64,000 nt of DNA from Motacilla alba alba (lineage: Eukaryota > Chordata > Aves > Passeriformes > Motacillidae): positions 12,263,619 to 12,327,618 of the forward strand of contig NC_052026.1 of assembly GCF_015832195.1 (NCBI RefSeq), read 5' to 3'. Below the pieces are notes generated by a model that saw only the letters and a list, made by a program, of their open reading frames with translations, was not told the DNA's origin and made no database searches. Of this stretch, positions 23,301 to 36,800 are shown in pieces. Position 1 is the stretch's first letter, and each line of letters begins with the position of its first letter. The translations under genes were made by a program, and so were the position numbers.

Positions 23301-25059
23301 TGCTACTGATTTCCTGTAAGTGTTGGTATAATCAAGCCTGCTTGGAGGCCACTCGTATGGAGTGCCATGGAAGAAAGACTTCTGAATGGCTGCAGTAAAC
23401 ATCAGTGGGCTTTCAGTCATCTAGGAAAACACTCTGCTTATGGTGAAATAAATTATTTTAATTTGGTCATTAGCATACTGAACTGGAATTAAGTCCAACA
23501 CTGCCCGAGAAGAGAACTTCCTTCTCTTCTGTGGAAACCAGCCAACTAAAACAGAGGATGTAAAAAGTGGAAAATCTACCTTGGTTTCCCAACAGTTCTA
23601 CCACCACCAGTTGTATAACCCTTTGCATACCAAAAGAGCCTTTGTCAACCTTAAAAATTTTACCTGGGCTAGAATCCAGCATGAGTGATGTGAAGAGACA
23701 GTGCCTAAAAAGGTGAAAGGAGGTATTTTTGTGCAAAAAAAAAAAAAAAAAATCTGCTTATGGAACTTCAATACAGTTCAAAAATTATTACTAAAGTAGT
23801 TTTAACAGATCTTGCAGTACTCAAGGGGCTAAGTTTCAGCTTTCATTTGGAGGTTGCCAAATCGAAGCCATCTGAAACTCTATTCATTACAGACCCAAAA
23901 CTTTGGAAGACAATGAAAAGAACACAAGACATTGTTTATTACACATAGTTTCATCAACTGCATATTAGTTTGAATGGCTGAGTTTTTGAATGTTTGAGTT
24001 GGTAACATTGCAAACAAGCTTCTCTGAGGAGGGTGAACACTGCAGTTCTTTGACTCCTGCTTGGCACTTACTTCCAGTAAATTTTTGCATGGCTTAGTCC
24101 GTGGAGATCACTATCACTTCTCCTGTGAAAGTGATGAGAGAACAGGGACACACACAGCAAGAGAGACACACATGCAGTGTCCAAACAGGCTGGAGAGCCC
24201 CAGTGCTGTGTGCCCTGTGATTCCTGTGGGCTAGCTTCATTTGGAAGTCAGCATTTCATCTGTAGCAAAGACACTGGAGCCAAAATACAGTAATAGTCCT
24301 ATAGTTTAAGAAAATGCTGCAGTAATGCAGCATTATCTTTTGGGATTGATATTTTGACTCTTTTAACTTGTCAGTGATCAATCCATTTTAATACAGGCAA
24401 ACAAACTTTAGTGAAAAGGAAACAGTTCTAATAATATAGCTGGAGGTACTTTTTTTAACTTTTGCGTTTTAAAGCTGAAAATAGCAGCGTGGCATGAGTC
24501 AGAATAGCCTCTACTGGGTGGACTTCATTCTGTTGTGTTCTTTCCAGGAAGTGGCAACAAAGAGAAATGACCTGTTGCAAATTTCCCGATTGTACTGCGA
24601 GAGACAAAAAAAAAAAAACCCGAGGCTTATCCATGTCCTCAAGTGACATGTACTCCCATTTCCTCTCAGCTTCAGTGGCACAGGAAAGCAGGTATCAAAA
24701 CAGACAGCTCCATGGCAGATATTGAAAAGGAAACATTTTTAATTTGTGCAAAAGCTGATAATCCCTGACCCTGGCAAGCTTGGGAAAAGCCCATGGTTTT
24801 CCCAGCTTACACAAATGCCAGCTGTAGGCTCAGGTCTATGATTGTGAGAAACAACTGACATTAAGTGAATTTGCACATCTCCAGGTCATGTTTCCCTCTT
24901 AAAGCAAAATGCAGCAGTAGACATTTGGCAGTGTGTACACCCAACTCAGAGGCTCTCTGGATTAATAGTCAGGGGTGTGCTGCCCCTCAGAAGCAGCTCA
25001 GGGGAATGAAGGAAGGCACAAACAGAAGCCACATGAAGGTCAGAGGGGAATGTCCAGTG
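20336..25059. other. Intergenic, nothing recognised
   Basis: No ORF with similarity, no RNA gene. Only short A and T runs (for example 23739-23753) and TTTG runs near 22290. Confidence 0.5.
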
Positions 25060-25640
25060 CCAGAGCCCAGAGGGTGTGGGAATAACCCCAGGCACCACCA
25101 TGCTGGGAACAACCAGGTGGAAAGCAGCTCTGCAGGAGAGAACTTTGGGGTGGTAAGCAGCTGAATGCGAGCAGCAAGGAGCCTTTGTGGCAGAGGGTGA
25201 CCAGCATCCAGAAAAACACCGCCAGTAAGGCAAGAGAGACCTTGCTCAGCACTGGTGAGACCATATTTGGGGTGGCATCCCCTGCTCTGGGCCTCCCTGT
25301 GCAGGACAGGCATTGTGTAAGTCTAGCAAAGGGTCGGAAATTGATCAGGTAATTGGATTATCTAACATGGGAGGAGAGGCTGAGAGAATAAAGATTGCTT
25401 AGCTTCATGATAAAGCTCAGAAGGATCTTTCTGATGTACGTAAACACCTGATGGGAGGAAGCAAAGATGGAACAAGACTCGATGTTGCCCAGTGAATGCA
25501 CAAAAACCAGAAGAAATTGGAAGTACAGGAAACTGTTTAAACATAGGAAAACACCATAAAGGTAATTGAACAGTTAAATAGGTTGTGCAGAGAGGTGGAA
25601 GTCTTTAGAGGTTTTTAAAACTCAGCTGGACATGGTCCTA
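25060..25640 (+). mobile_element. CR1 LINE 3' fragment (sense plus)
   Basis: Clear CR1 blocks in order: gctctgcaggagagaacttt, ctcagcactggtgagaccat, gggaggagaggctgagagaa, aacacctgatgggaggaagc, and cagctggacatggtcct at the end. The terminal repeat that usually closes CR1 is missing. It is a 5'-truncated, inactive copy with no intact reading frame. Confidence 0.85.
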
Positions 25641-28600
25641 TAAGCACAGATTTATTGAATTCTTTGGTTTTTTTAAAAACAACTTTCTACAAAATAACTG
25701 TGAAGTGTTGCTCTAAGAAATGATGTGACATCAAAGACTTGTGCAATGTCCAACATTGTTTTTAGCATTGCACAATTAGGAAAAACCTCCACTGGACCTG
25801 TTAACCCCATTTGACTTGAGTTCTTATATATGGCTCCATCATATAACCAAAATAAGCTTATCTAACAGCTTTAAAATATTTTTCCTGCCCCATGACATTA
25901 TGAGGAAATTGGGGTCAGAGGCTCATGGGTTTCATGACTACTTTTTCTTGCTTGCCTGTAGAAAGCAATTGCTTAATTTTCCTGTCCTATATCTCTAATA
26001 GGGTCAAAAACTACTTGTGCTATACTTGGTCTTACTTAGCAATGGAACTGGTGACTTTACTATGCTACTGTAACTGTAAAAACTCAGTTCCTGACACTTT
26101 CAAAGAGAATCAGCTGATTCTCTCTGCAGTGAAATAAAAAGGAATAAAGCTATCAGAAGTGGTGACAATACGAATAGACAGAAATATTAAGTCCTGACAC
26201 ACCAACAAAGCAGCTGAGGGTTTGAGTTTAAATGCAGTTCCAGAGCCAGTGGGCAGAGCACATGGGTGAAGGTCACAGATGAGGTTGATGAGGACTGGGG
26301 GATTCTTGGTGTTCTCAGGCCCTGGCAGAAGATAAATCCCAGTAGTCACAGCTTATCTTCCTTTAAAGGTAGGCTCTTTGAAAGAACTGTGCTTGTATTA
26401 GAAGGTTCAGTGTAGATTTACTAGGCTGTAATGAATTTTTAATCTGTAATTGTTTAGTAGGCTTTGGTAGGATCTGTTTCTGAATGTCTAACACTAATCT
26501 TGAAAAGAATACTTTTAATAGCATTGTAAACCCTAATGCTGCTTTCTTGCAGTTCCCATTAGATGTTGGCCAAAGCTACACAATTGAATACTGTTATCTC
26601 TTCTGGAAATAGAGAAAAGTCTCTGATTTTAGTGCTCTGGCTTCTCCCTTCTCTTTTTGGTGATAAGCCTAAAAATGCATATTTTGACACACTAGTGAAT
26701 AAGTTTTGTTCCTTTTAGCACAGGGAGTGTTTCACTGACATTGGAAGTTTTGTGTCTGTAATTTCCTTCTAGAGAAAACAGTTATGATTTATCTACAGGA
26801 ACTTCATCAGCTGGTAGGAAACCACGAGGAAAGTATCAGAGAAAACAAGTTTCTCTAAATAGTTTCTAATAGGCTTTGTATGAGCTAGCTTTTTCCCAAA
26901 GCAGGAGTTAAGTCTCCTGGAGACCAGGAGATGAAGTTTTTGTTCTGGTACATGACAGTAGGTTGGGTCAGTGTATATAATCACAAAAACCATGCCTAGG
27001 ATCAGGTTTGGTGTGAGAATGGTGTCTAGAAAACTCTTCATGTGACTGTTTACCAAAGCCATCTCCAGAATTCAGAGCTGCTTGGCAGATGGAGAAGAGC
27101 TGAAGGATTCCCCTGTTCAGGAACCTCTCTGTGCAGACACACAGTGGCCACTCAGTAGAGCCTGCTGGCCACCACTGACCCATGGTGCTAGAAGTTAAAT
27201 ACTCCCTGTACAGAATGAGTATAATGAAATAAAAATAAATACTTAAAGGTGAATGAAGATGCTAAAAAATAAACTAACCTTCTCATGTGAATATACTCTA
27301 TTGAGGTTTAGACACATTATATCCCATTTGATGCTCTGTTTTGTCTTCAAGAAAATACTTTGAGAAATCAGTGTACATGCTGGATCTCAAAGACAACAGT
27401 GCTTTAGTTTCATGAGGTCACATGTGTCAGTTTGAGAATTTAAAAACTTTGCTTATTTTTCAAGCCACTGAGTTCGCAATGCTGTATTCCACAAGAATAA
27501 AAAGTGTTGAATGAAATTTATTTTAGCTCCTTGCAACTTGATATAATTTAGTTTTGTCCAGCTGCCACATTACTACTACTTCTCTCTCATCCTTTGAGTA
27601 CTGGGAAAAATGTGGTTGTGTTTCTTTTCTGCTATTTCATAAGTGGGGTTTTGGGGTGAATTTTTGTAGCCTAACTGGCAAACATCCCCTTTCACTCTGA
27701 GCATGTGGGAGCTAATTTTAGTTTCGCTTTAGAGGGAAAGCTCTCCCTTTCAGCACAGGGGAACATTACTGCTTTTCCTTTTTACCAGTTCCACTTACAA
27801 GTTGAATCTCAAGATGCTTAGCAGTGTTGGCCATGTAAGGAGGAAAACAAGGATTACAGCAGTTTAAAAAAAAAAAAAGGTTGGAAAACTGTTGGCTTGT
27901 TTTATGTCCTGGAGCAGTTCACATGTTGAGAATGGTGTCTCCCTTTCTGGGCTGTATTGAGTAGCTGCTGTTTTCTCTTGCTTTCCACAAATTTGCTTTC
28001 TCTTCCCTGTTTTTACCTCATTGCTTGGGAAGATTATAAACTGTAGCTGAAGCAAGGCTGATCTGCATTTACAGCACTTAGCACAGAGAGGTTCTGGTAG
28101 CGATCAGAGAGTCCCTGCAGCAGTGCTGAACAAGTAGGTTTAAAATGACATGGCAGAGATACGCCAAGTGGAAGGCACCACCAGTAATGGTAACAACAGT
28201 AAGATTTGTAGGGGAGTGAGGGTGACATGGTAAACAAGAAAATAGTATTTTCTAACATTATCTAAGGAGATATTTAAGCAGGGAGGCACATGTGAACTGG
28301 ATTTGGAGCTCACAGCAGAGTTGGTCGGGAAGGGAGGGAGCAGAAATCGTCACTTCTGAGGTTAGAAGAGATAATTTTTGTAAGGCTGTAGGAGTAGAAG
28401 TGTTAGACGGTTCCAGCAGGCATCTGGGAGGGTGCTGGGTGTGGGCAAAGGGCTGCACAACAGCAGGAGCCTGAAGGGACTGCAAACTGCCAGATCAGTG
28501 TGGGCATGAGGGATTCTGAAAAGAACGTGTCCCTCCCTTGTCTGAGTGCTAGAACAGCTTCCAGGGCTCTCCCCTGGTTTGTCAGACACAGCCTCTGCCT

Positions 28601-28837
28601 GTGATACACACATTCCCAAGGTAAGGATGGAGATCATCCCCCTGTGCCCCCAGGAGGTGCTGATTGTGCTGAGCACTGCGCTGTGCCTCGAACTGAAAGG
28701 ATGCATTCAGGCTGCCTAAAACCCTCTCCGTGTGCTGGAGGTTGGATGGAACTGCTGGGGTGGGCAGCTTCAACCTCCCTGGCTGTTATGGGCACTGAGG
28801 ATGGAAATGGTGCATTGCTTTGTGTGATCCAGAGTGT

Positions 28838-28951
28838 AAAACAAAACAAAACCAAACAAAACCAACCAAACAAAAACAACAACAACAAAACAAAACAAAA
28901 AAACAAACAAAAAAACCCCCCCAAAACCCCCCAAAAAAACCAAAAAAAATT
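28838..28951. repeat. A/C-only low-complexity tract (CAAAA/CAA)n
   Basis: About 114 bases made almost only of A and C, moving from CAAAA to CAA to CCCCCAAAA units. The ORFs on both strands here come from the repeat. Confidence 0.9.
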
Positions 28952-31900
28952 AAATGAAGAGGAAAAGATTAAATAAAATGGAAAAGAGCAGGCCTGTCTC
29001 ATTTTAGTCACGGCAACAGCTTACTCTCAGGTGGTGGTAGTAAACTTATTTGTAATTCAGAACTCTAAAGCCTATGTACAAATCAATTATTGTGTATTGA
29101 TGGTAAAAGCGGGGATCTGATTGCCTGTATAAGCTGAGGATGAAAAAACACATTAATCCTGAAGTAACCATAGAGACTAATAAACAATGTCAGCTGTAAG
29201 TAACATTTTTCATTTGGCTATGAATCATTTGCAACCAAAAGTTCTCAACAAAGCTGCTGAAGAGACCTTGAATCTCCAGATACTTTATTTTGCCAAATCT
29301 TGGAATATAGGTTTAATGCATTTGTTGTCTAAGAAAGATTTAGTATATTTTTTTGTTGTTTCAAAAAGACAAGCAGCTATTTACTGAGTTCCTAGATGAA
29401 AAATATAAGCTGAAAAGCCACCAATTTACCTATTACTCCTGGAAGAGGGATGGTATCACAATTGCTGCTATGAACACCAGGCATGAAGGAGACCATGGAT
29501 CCTTAGCAGGCACATTTGGAACTCATTTAGAGGACAGCATTCAGGAATGCTATGTGAATATACTTACTGGTACAGAGTATATGCTTGGTATTCTTAAAAT
29601 AATATATTCATCCCAGATTTCTGGGTTATTTTTACACATATCCCCAAGGCATGTTACACAGTGCCAGTATGGCAGAAGTACAAAGCATCCTAAACGTATA
29701 AATCCAGATTATTATTTGGCTCAACCATGAAATCTGTTGCAAGCATTAAATTTTTTGTAAAACTTCCAGAATTTTGTGAAAGCACAAAAGTATCAGTGCC
29801 AAGATTTACAAAAGGTGAATCCTGACTGACAGGATTAAAGGGAAAATGTGACTACAAAGGAGTTTGGTTGATGTAAGTTTTGAAAAAAATCAGAGGAAAG
29901 TGAGTAAAGGGTTTCAGTGAGAAGCAATCAGAATATAAATTCACAGAGTAGCTGCATAGATAAACATTGTTAAAAGTTTCACTATACCATGTCACTTCAA
30001 ATAAAAGGTTTTACAAAAGTATAGAGGACCTTTGCAAACATTAGGCAGAGATGAAGGGGAGGATGAGCTAGTTTGCAGGAAAAGCTAAGAAAGCAGGTGC
30101 TGGGGTGAGCTGCCATTTATTGGATTTGTCACTAGTCGGGCTTCACAGTGGTTTGCAGAAGACTTAAAATCCTTGTCCTCTAATCTGAGAGTGAAGGTGA
30201 AAGCTGATAAAATTTTGTGACTGATAAAAAAAAAAAAAGTGGTAAAATATTAAAAAGCAAAATACAGAAGAGAATTAGGTTGTTTGCTTGCTGGGCTCAT
30301 TCTGGCAAAAGGCATTTGTCATAAATGTAGGGCTGAAGCTACTCCATCATGCAGGAAAAAAAAAACAAAACACATGAGCTTGCCTGGACAATAAGACTTA
30401 TCCTGGAAGTCAGCACCTCCAAAACTGAAATGAAGGCAAGGGAGATAGAAACAGGGTTGTGATGTTTGTGTAGAGAGCCTCAGCAAGGTGGAAGTCTACA
30501 CACAGCTCCAGCACATCTCTGAAAAGAATATAAAAAAAAAAACCCAACTGAATGAAGCAAAGAATGGTTTGCCAGAAATGTTCAGGTTCAGCAAAAACAC
30601 TTCACAAGACGACCCTGGAGAATGTTACCTTTCATTTATCAAAAAGAACAAGAAACAGCTTGTTTAGCAGGGTTTAACTCTTCCATGAGAAAGGAAAAGG
30701 GGACTTTCACAGAAAAAGTAAGAACACAATGATGACCAAATGCCTAAGACAGAAACACATTGTGAAATAGGGACACACTATTTTAACACTGTGTGATTGA
30801 TTACAGGAATCTGCTTTGTTTTGTTGCTTGTGGCTGGGGGGTTTGAGTGCAAGTTGGCTCTTGCTGCAGCCTGGTTTCACCACCCAGGGTCAGAGTGAGA
30901 CCACCCAGCTTTGCTCTGTGCCAGCTCTGGGTTTTTGAACAGAGGGCAGCAATGCTGGGCCAGTGCAGGGGCCAGACTCAAATTCCTCATCATGAAATAC
31001 CCAGTCCCTTGGAGGACTGAGTGGAAAGAGAAGGTTTAGTCATGGGAGGGAAGGAGAGGGAACATTTTCCTTGCTGCCTCTGCTGACTTAGCAGAATTTG
31101 TGGTTGCTCAGGACTTTGTGAAGATGCTTTAGGACATTTGTATTCTTACATGATCAAGTAGAGTCACAGCTAAAATCAAGCCTCCTGTTTTTCCAGTTTG
31201 TCTTGCCTTTCCTTGCCACATGGATGGTGTGGAGCATAATGTATAGGCATTCTGCTTTTTCCAGGTGGTTGACATTCTTCTGATCTGGCACAGGAAAGGG
31301 AAAGTGTCATCCTGTGGTTAAAGAATGGGGCTTGAAATCATTATGTCCCCCGAAACTGATGCCTCTGCCATACACTTTGGGTGTGACTGTGAGCACAGCA
31401 GGATTTGTGTCTCAGGTTCCTTCCCAGTAAAATTAACAGAAATGCTTTTATAAGGGTAGTTCAGGGTTCATTTAATCCTCATACTATCCTGGATAACCAG
31501 TGAAAACATTCAAAGTAAGTTGTGGTATGTTTATGCCAGTAACTTCAAAAATAATCTTCTGGGGTTTGAAGCCCTCCTCTTTATTAGGAAAAAGATTAAT
31601 GTTCTTAACTTGAGTCAAGCATGCTTGTTTTTGAAAAAAAAAACTATAGTTTTAACTTATCTGAAAGAGTACTTAAAATGGGTTTAATTTAGCTATGAAA
31701 TAGCATCAGCTGTGCAGCAGAGGTCACTGCTGCACTACTTGAATAAATTCTACCACGTGCCTGATAGGCCTGATCAAAAGGATTTCTAGTCTGCAAGAAA
31801 TATTTGGATTTCAATAAAATTAATATCTCCCTGAAATTTTTATTTATTTGAAAGAGAGAATAAGCACCAGGAGAGCTACATATACAGAACTTGTACTCCC

Positions 31901-33247
31901 AGGATTCTGCAGCTATTTGAAAAACCTGGATAGTTCACAAAAGATATAAGGAAATCTCAGATATTTATAACACAGGCAGATATTTTCACATCATGTCTTT
32001 TACTGTTAACACACAGAAAATTGATATGCTGAGCCGGGTTAGTATTAAAGTCAATTTCTGGGATTCATTACACAGGGTCTGTACATTCTGGCTCCAGTCT
32101 GGGAACCAATATCCCTGAGGAGGGTGGTAGAATTCAGGAGGTGCATTTTGAGATCAAGAGTTGAGCTCTCCAGAGAGGCATGACCAGATCTGCACTCTGC
32201 CGTTCTGCATCTCATGCTCAGCTCTCCAAGCAAGACTTTTTTCCTGTGACTGATTCTAATTAGCTGCTGGTCAATAGAATCATGTCTTTGGGCCATATTT
32301 TCCAACAGGAAGTTCTGGATTATTGGATTCTTTGCCCTTCAATACAAGTCACAAGCTTTCTCTTCTCTTTAACAATTTACAGCTCTGTTTGGTGCTGTGA
32401 GTCTCAGGCTCTCTGAAAAGCCAGTCCCAGTTATTTATCAAATGAGCCACCAGCACAGAGAAAAGTATCAACGTAAAACTCTAACAAATATGGATCTGCC
32501 CATACCACTGGTAGTTCTGCAATGGATGCAGAGGATAGACCTCCAGTCATTATGGATCTTGCTGGATTCAATTCTAGCTGAACATTGTTAAAGCAGGATT
32601 GAATATGGATTCCATCATCAGTTTATACATGGAGCTTGTATAACTCTTTCCTGGAACTTCACCAGATTTTAGAAAGTAGATTTTTGCATACTAGGATCAC
32701 ACATAAGTGTTGGCATGAGATAAAAATTCCAACAGTAATAAATAAAACCAAAATGTCCCAGGAAATCATAACATAAGCACTGTTCCAGAGTGATTCTGGC
32801 ACTTGTCCCTGGCCTTAAAAGTCCTTTATACTGTTCCATTATGGTCTGTTCTGTTCCTAATTATTTAAGAAATGAAGCACCTTGGATAAATTCCCACCTG
32901 ATGCTGTAAGGGCTGTGGAGACCTTTACATAACTGTCCTTCAGCTGTGAAACACAGTAAACCATTGGCAGCGGAGGCTGGAGAGCAGAGGAAGAGCTTTC
33001 ATCAAGAATGGGAATAAGTGCAAGAATGTGTTGGTGATTCCAGCAAGTTGCACTGGAGCTGTGCTGCAATCACACTTCCAGTGAGGCAGGAATGTCTGGA
33101 GCAGATGAAGAGTTCAGCTGTCTGCAGCACTGACACTGCAGAGCAGCAGAGATGAGCTTTTCTAGAAGCATCCAAGGGACTCGTGTGCTTTCCAAAACCT
33201 TACCCAGAAACTTCTGTGCGTAGGAAAGGAACTATAAAAGATGATAT

Positions 33248-33269
33248 AAAAACAAACAAACAAACAAAA
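33248..33269. repeat. (AAAC)n microsatellite
   Basis: About five AAAC units, possibly the remains of a retroposed poly(A) tail. Confidence 0.75.
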
Positions 33270-33727
33270 GCATTGCTTTAATACTTCAGTTAGCTCTTAA
33301 GTAAAGCAAAAAATGTGAGATATTTCCTGAGTCAATAATTGTTCTTGCCAAAGGCTACTATCAGCACTCAGTCAAGAGTGGTACTTCTTCCTCATGATCC
33401 CTGACCATGCTGAAATAGTTTTAAAACCTCCTGCTCCTTGCCTGTGGTGTTTTCCTGCTCATTCACCTTCCTTCTGATCATTCCCCTTGGTGTATCTTTA
33501 GTAGTTCTTCCAAATCCTTTCTCCAGTTTTCTCTACGTGGGAGGCCCAAATGCTTTTCTGCTCTATTTTTTTGCTATGATTCATCTACAAAAATTATCCA
33601 CTATCACCTGTTGAGAACTAAGAAAGCTACCTATAAATTTCTGCCTTCTATCCAGAAGAGAGCCTTGGCTGAAAGTTATACTTGTGAATAATGTACCCAT
33701 GTGTGAAATTCAGCATGGCTGAACAGA

Positions 33728-33815
33728 AGGGTTGAGGTGGAAAGGGCCCTCTGGAGACCATCTGGTCCAACCCCCTGCTTAGAGCAGGGTCAGCTGGAGC
33801 AGGGTACACAGGGCC
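33728..33815 (-). mobile_element. CR1 LINE 3'-end fragment (sense minus)
   Basis: The plus strand shows the reverse complement of a CR1 3' end: ggttgaggtggaaagggccc, ccatctggtccaaccccctg, and agagcagggtcagctggagc. About 90 bases are recognisable. Confidence 0.8.
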
Positions 33816-36800
33816 AAGAGCAGTTTGGCTTCAAATAGATGCAAGAATAGTCTACAAAACACATTCCAGTGTTCAGCCACCTTTACCATAAAAGCAGGGC
33901 TCAACTTTCTCCCACCTTTTATGAGTCATTTTATTCAGGCCCCTGTGGAGGTCGTTGTCCTGCATGTGAAAGAGCTCATTTTGGGTTCAGATTGGTCTCT
34001 AGGTTCTCATTCATTCTTGCTGCAGGACAAATAGAATAGCTAAGTCTTCACCAAGACTCATTCTCCAACTGAATTCTTAGACTGAGATATTTTTATCCTT
34101 TTCCTTGATAAAAGTAGGCTGGGCAATCCAGAAGGGTTTATGGAAGTGTGTTTCTTTTAAAATCCTCCCAGCCTGCTACATTGGCTTAGCCTTACTTTTT
34201 TCTGTCAGTTCCCACCCCGTGTCTGCTTCAGTAAAAGTGCAAAGTGCAGAATAAAGAGCCAAATCAAGAAGCTTTGATTTTACAGCATTGTCCTGTCTGG
34301 TCTCCACAGAGCTCTGCAACAGCCTTTGATGTTTTTACACTCATTATTGTGCGTCAGCCCCTTCCTCTCTGGAATGAGCAATCCTAATGCTTTCAGTCAT
34401 TGCCAGTGTCACACCATTCTCAGTTTCCCTTCTCCATGGACTATTCTTTATTTTCTGTATATTTATTATGTAGAAACAGCATGTGGCTTGGTTCTGGGAA
34501 GTGGGAATAAATCATTGATTTGTCTCATGTTTTCTGGGTAGACTGGAGAGGATCTGAAGGCAACTTTAAGAAACCAAGTGAAAGTATAGAATGGAAGTTC
34601 TTAGGGTTAAGTTTGGGAGACCATTTAATCATTCTTTGTTCTGCACTAAGCACACCAACTATTCCAGATTATCACTGATGATATCTCGAACAGAACTGAC
34701 CTTTTCATTCCTACTGGAAGTTTGTGGTGTTTTACTTTGAAACCAGCATATACTTAAGTCTTTGTGGTATCCTGTGCATATCACACTGGATGGAAAAAGC
34801 TTGCACTAGCATGTGAGTGAGATCATTTGTGTATTTAAATGCCAAATTCATGTCATGAGCTATAAGCACTAATAACAAAGTACACCCATGGGCAGATTTA
34901 TTTAAGTTTCTCTGGACAGGTTTAATGTTGGTTTGCCTGCTGTCTACAAAGTGCTACATACTTTAAGTGACTAAAAGGACTTTTTAAACCCAAGTAGTGA
35001 ATCTCTGGCATCTAAAATACATATCCTTAAACTGTTTCTGGACCAAAGCCCCAAGCAGAAAGGTGGAGAGAGCAGTGAGCAGTGAGGACTAGGCTGTGCA
35101 CAGCTCAGGCAAGGACTGACAGCAAGGGCTGGAGCTTCAGTGCTGTTCCTGGGCCAGTGGACAGACAGCCTCTGGCTGGACTCCCAAAATGATGTTGATG
35201 AGGGAAATTAGAACCTGTTGGTGCTCTCAGGATCCCGGGCTGTTCCAGCAGGTAGAGAAAACTTGCACAAAAAGAAGTTTTTGCTTTTGGAAATGGAAGT
35301 CATGTGTTCAGCAGTGGTCTAAAGGAATGTGGGTGCAGCATTAGTTGAGAGAGCAGAACCAAATCTGCTCCATGGGGCCAGAAAAGTTTTGTACAAGGGG
35401 GATTTGTAATTTGGAATGTTCCAAGGACACATGGTTTTGGAATGCTTTGGAACAAGAAAAATAAGTTATTTTTCTGTGTGGTGGTTTTGTGTTTTGCAGG
35501 GTTTCTTTCCTTCCCTCCAGTTACCTAATACTATCTTGGGTAGGTGAACTTAAATTACCTTTTTCACTATCTAAATTTCTGCAGGAAGGTTTTTTCATCT
35601 ACATTTCCCTTTTTGCTATATATCTACATTACTATAAGTATGTCTTCAGCTTAACTCCACAATGCTTTTACTTGGACACTGGTCTTTGAAAACAAAAAGG
35701 ATATTGACTGTTATTTAGCACAGCATACTAATCTGGGTGTCTTTTCTTTTCCACTACAGGAACTATTTAATGGATAGCAAATAAAATTTCTAACTAAAAA
35801 AATCCTTGCAATGAGGAGGATGTAGAAGGATAAGGATCCAATTTGAGCTGAGACAGGAATGTCAGTTATTTAAATGTTTGTGTGTTGTGGGAAAACCGTT
35901 CCTCAATCTAACAAATTTTATTTCTCAAAATATTTGTGCATACTCTTGTCTCATTTAGAATGAGTTTGAACCTTCCTCAACATAAAACAACCCATGATTT
36001 CACTAGTTACTGGAGGGTGCAAACACATCTCCTTGTAGTACTGGGCTCAAGTTAGTAGACTAGAACTTAAAGAAGCTGGCTATCAATTTCCCCAAAACAA
36101 AAGGCAGAGATAATTTCAAAACTACTCTGTGAAGAAAGGAAATTATTGGAGGTGCCAGTGAAGGAGTCTTAGGAATTCATAGTGCCAGAAGAAGTTTAGA
36201 GGGTCAGACAAGGTGATAGGGAACAGCTCATCCTCACATGAAGCCTGAGGCATTTTCTGGCTCTTGAGAATAACTGAGATCTTCTTAGTGTTTGGTGGCT
36301 TTGTCATGTGCTCTCTGCTTTGCCCAGAGGACATGTCAGTGGGAAACCCATGGGAATTGAAATCTGTTTTATTTATGTTTTATTGCAGGAGCTTTACAGC
36401 CAAATTCAGCCTCCTCTTGCCCAGAGAATGAGACCATGTTCTGCTGTGCCAAGCAGGCCAGTTTTCTGCTTTTCTGTTGTGTGCTTTAGGAGAGTGATGT
36501 GATGAGGTAATGAATGCTAACCTGCAATTCAGGGACCTGTCCTACCTGTCCCAGAATCCAGACTTCTGAACTTCAGTGTGAAGTTTATGTTTAAAGTTTT
36601 TCAAATCCCAATTACAGTTATTACATTGTTCAGAGCACTGGCAGGACAGCAGAAAGGACTGACTAGAGATCTCATTTCACACAGAAGAAAATTGACTTTA
36701 TGTTTGACTTACATGGGATAAGCTGATCTTTATGCATATTGTTATAACCAAATTTTTCTGTAAGATCTAAAACTGTTCTGGAGACAGTTAAATCTATTTG

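Larger units (their letters stand above)
25641..33727. other. Intergenic, nothing recognised apart from simple repeats
   Basis: It holds the A/C tract at 28.84-28.95 kb and the (AAAC)n run. The longest ORF (29353-29730, plus, 125 codons) has no recognised domain and no splice support. Confidence 0.5.

Noticed and set aside
28634..29011. Minus-strand ORF rich in Phe and Leu resembling a membrane segment
   Set aside because: Translation of the A/C simple repeat read in reverse.
29353..29730. Plus-strand ORF of 125 codons
   Set aside because: No similarity recognised and no supporting gene structure.
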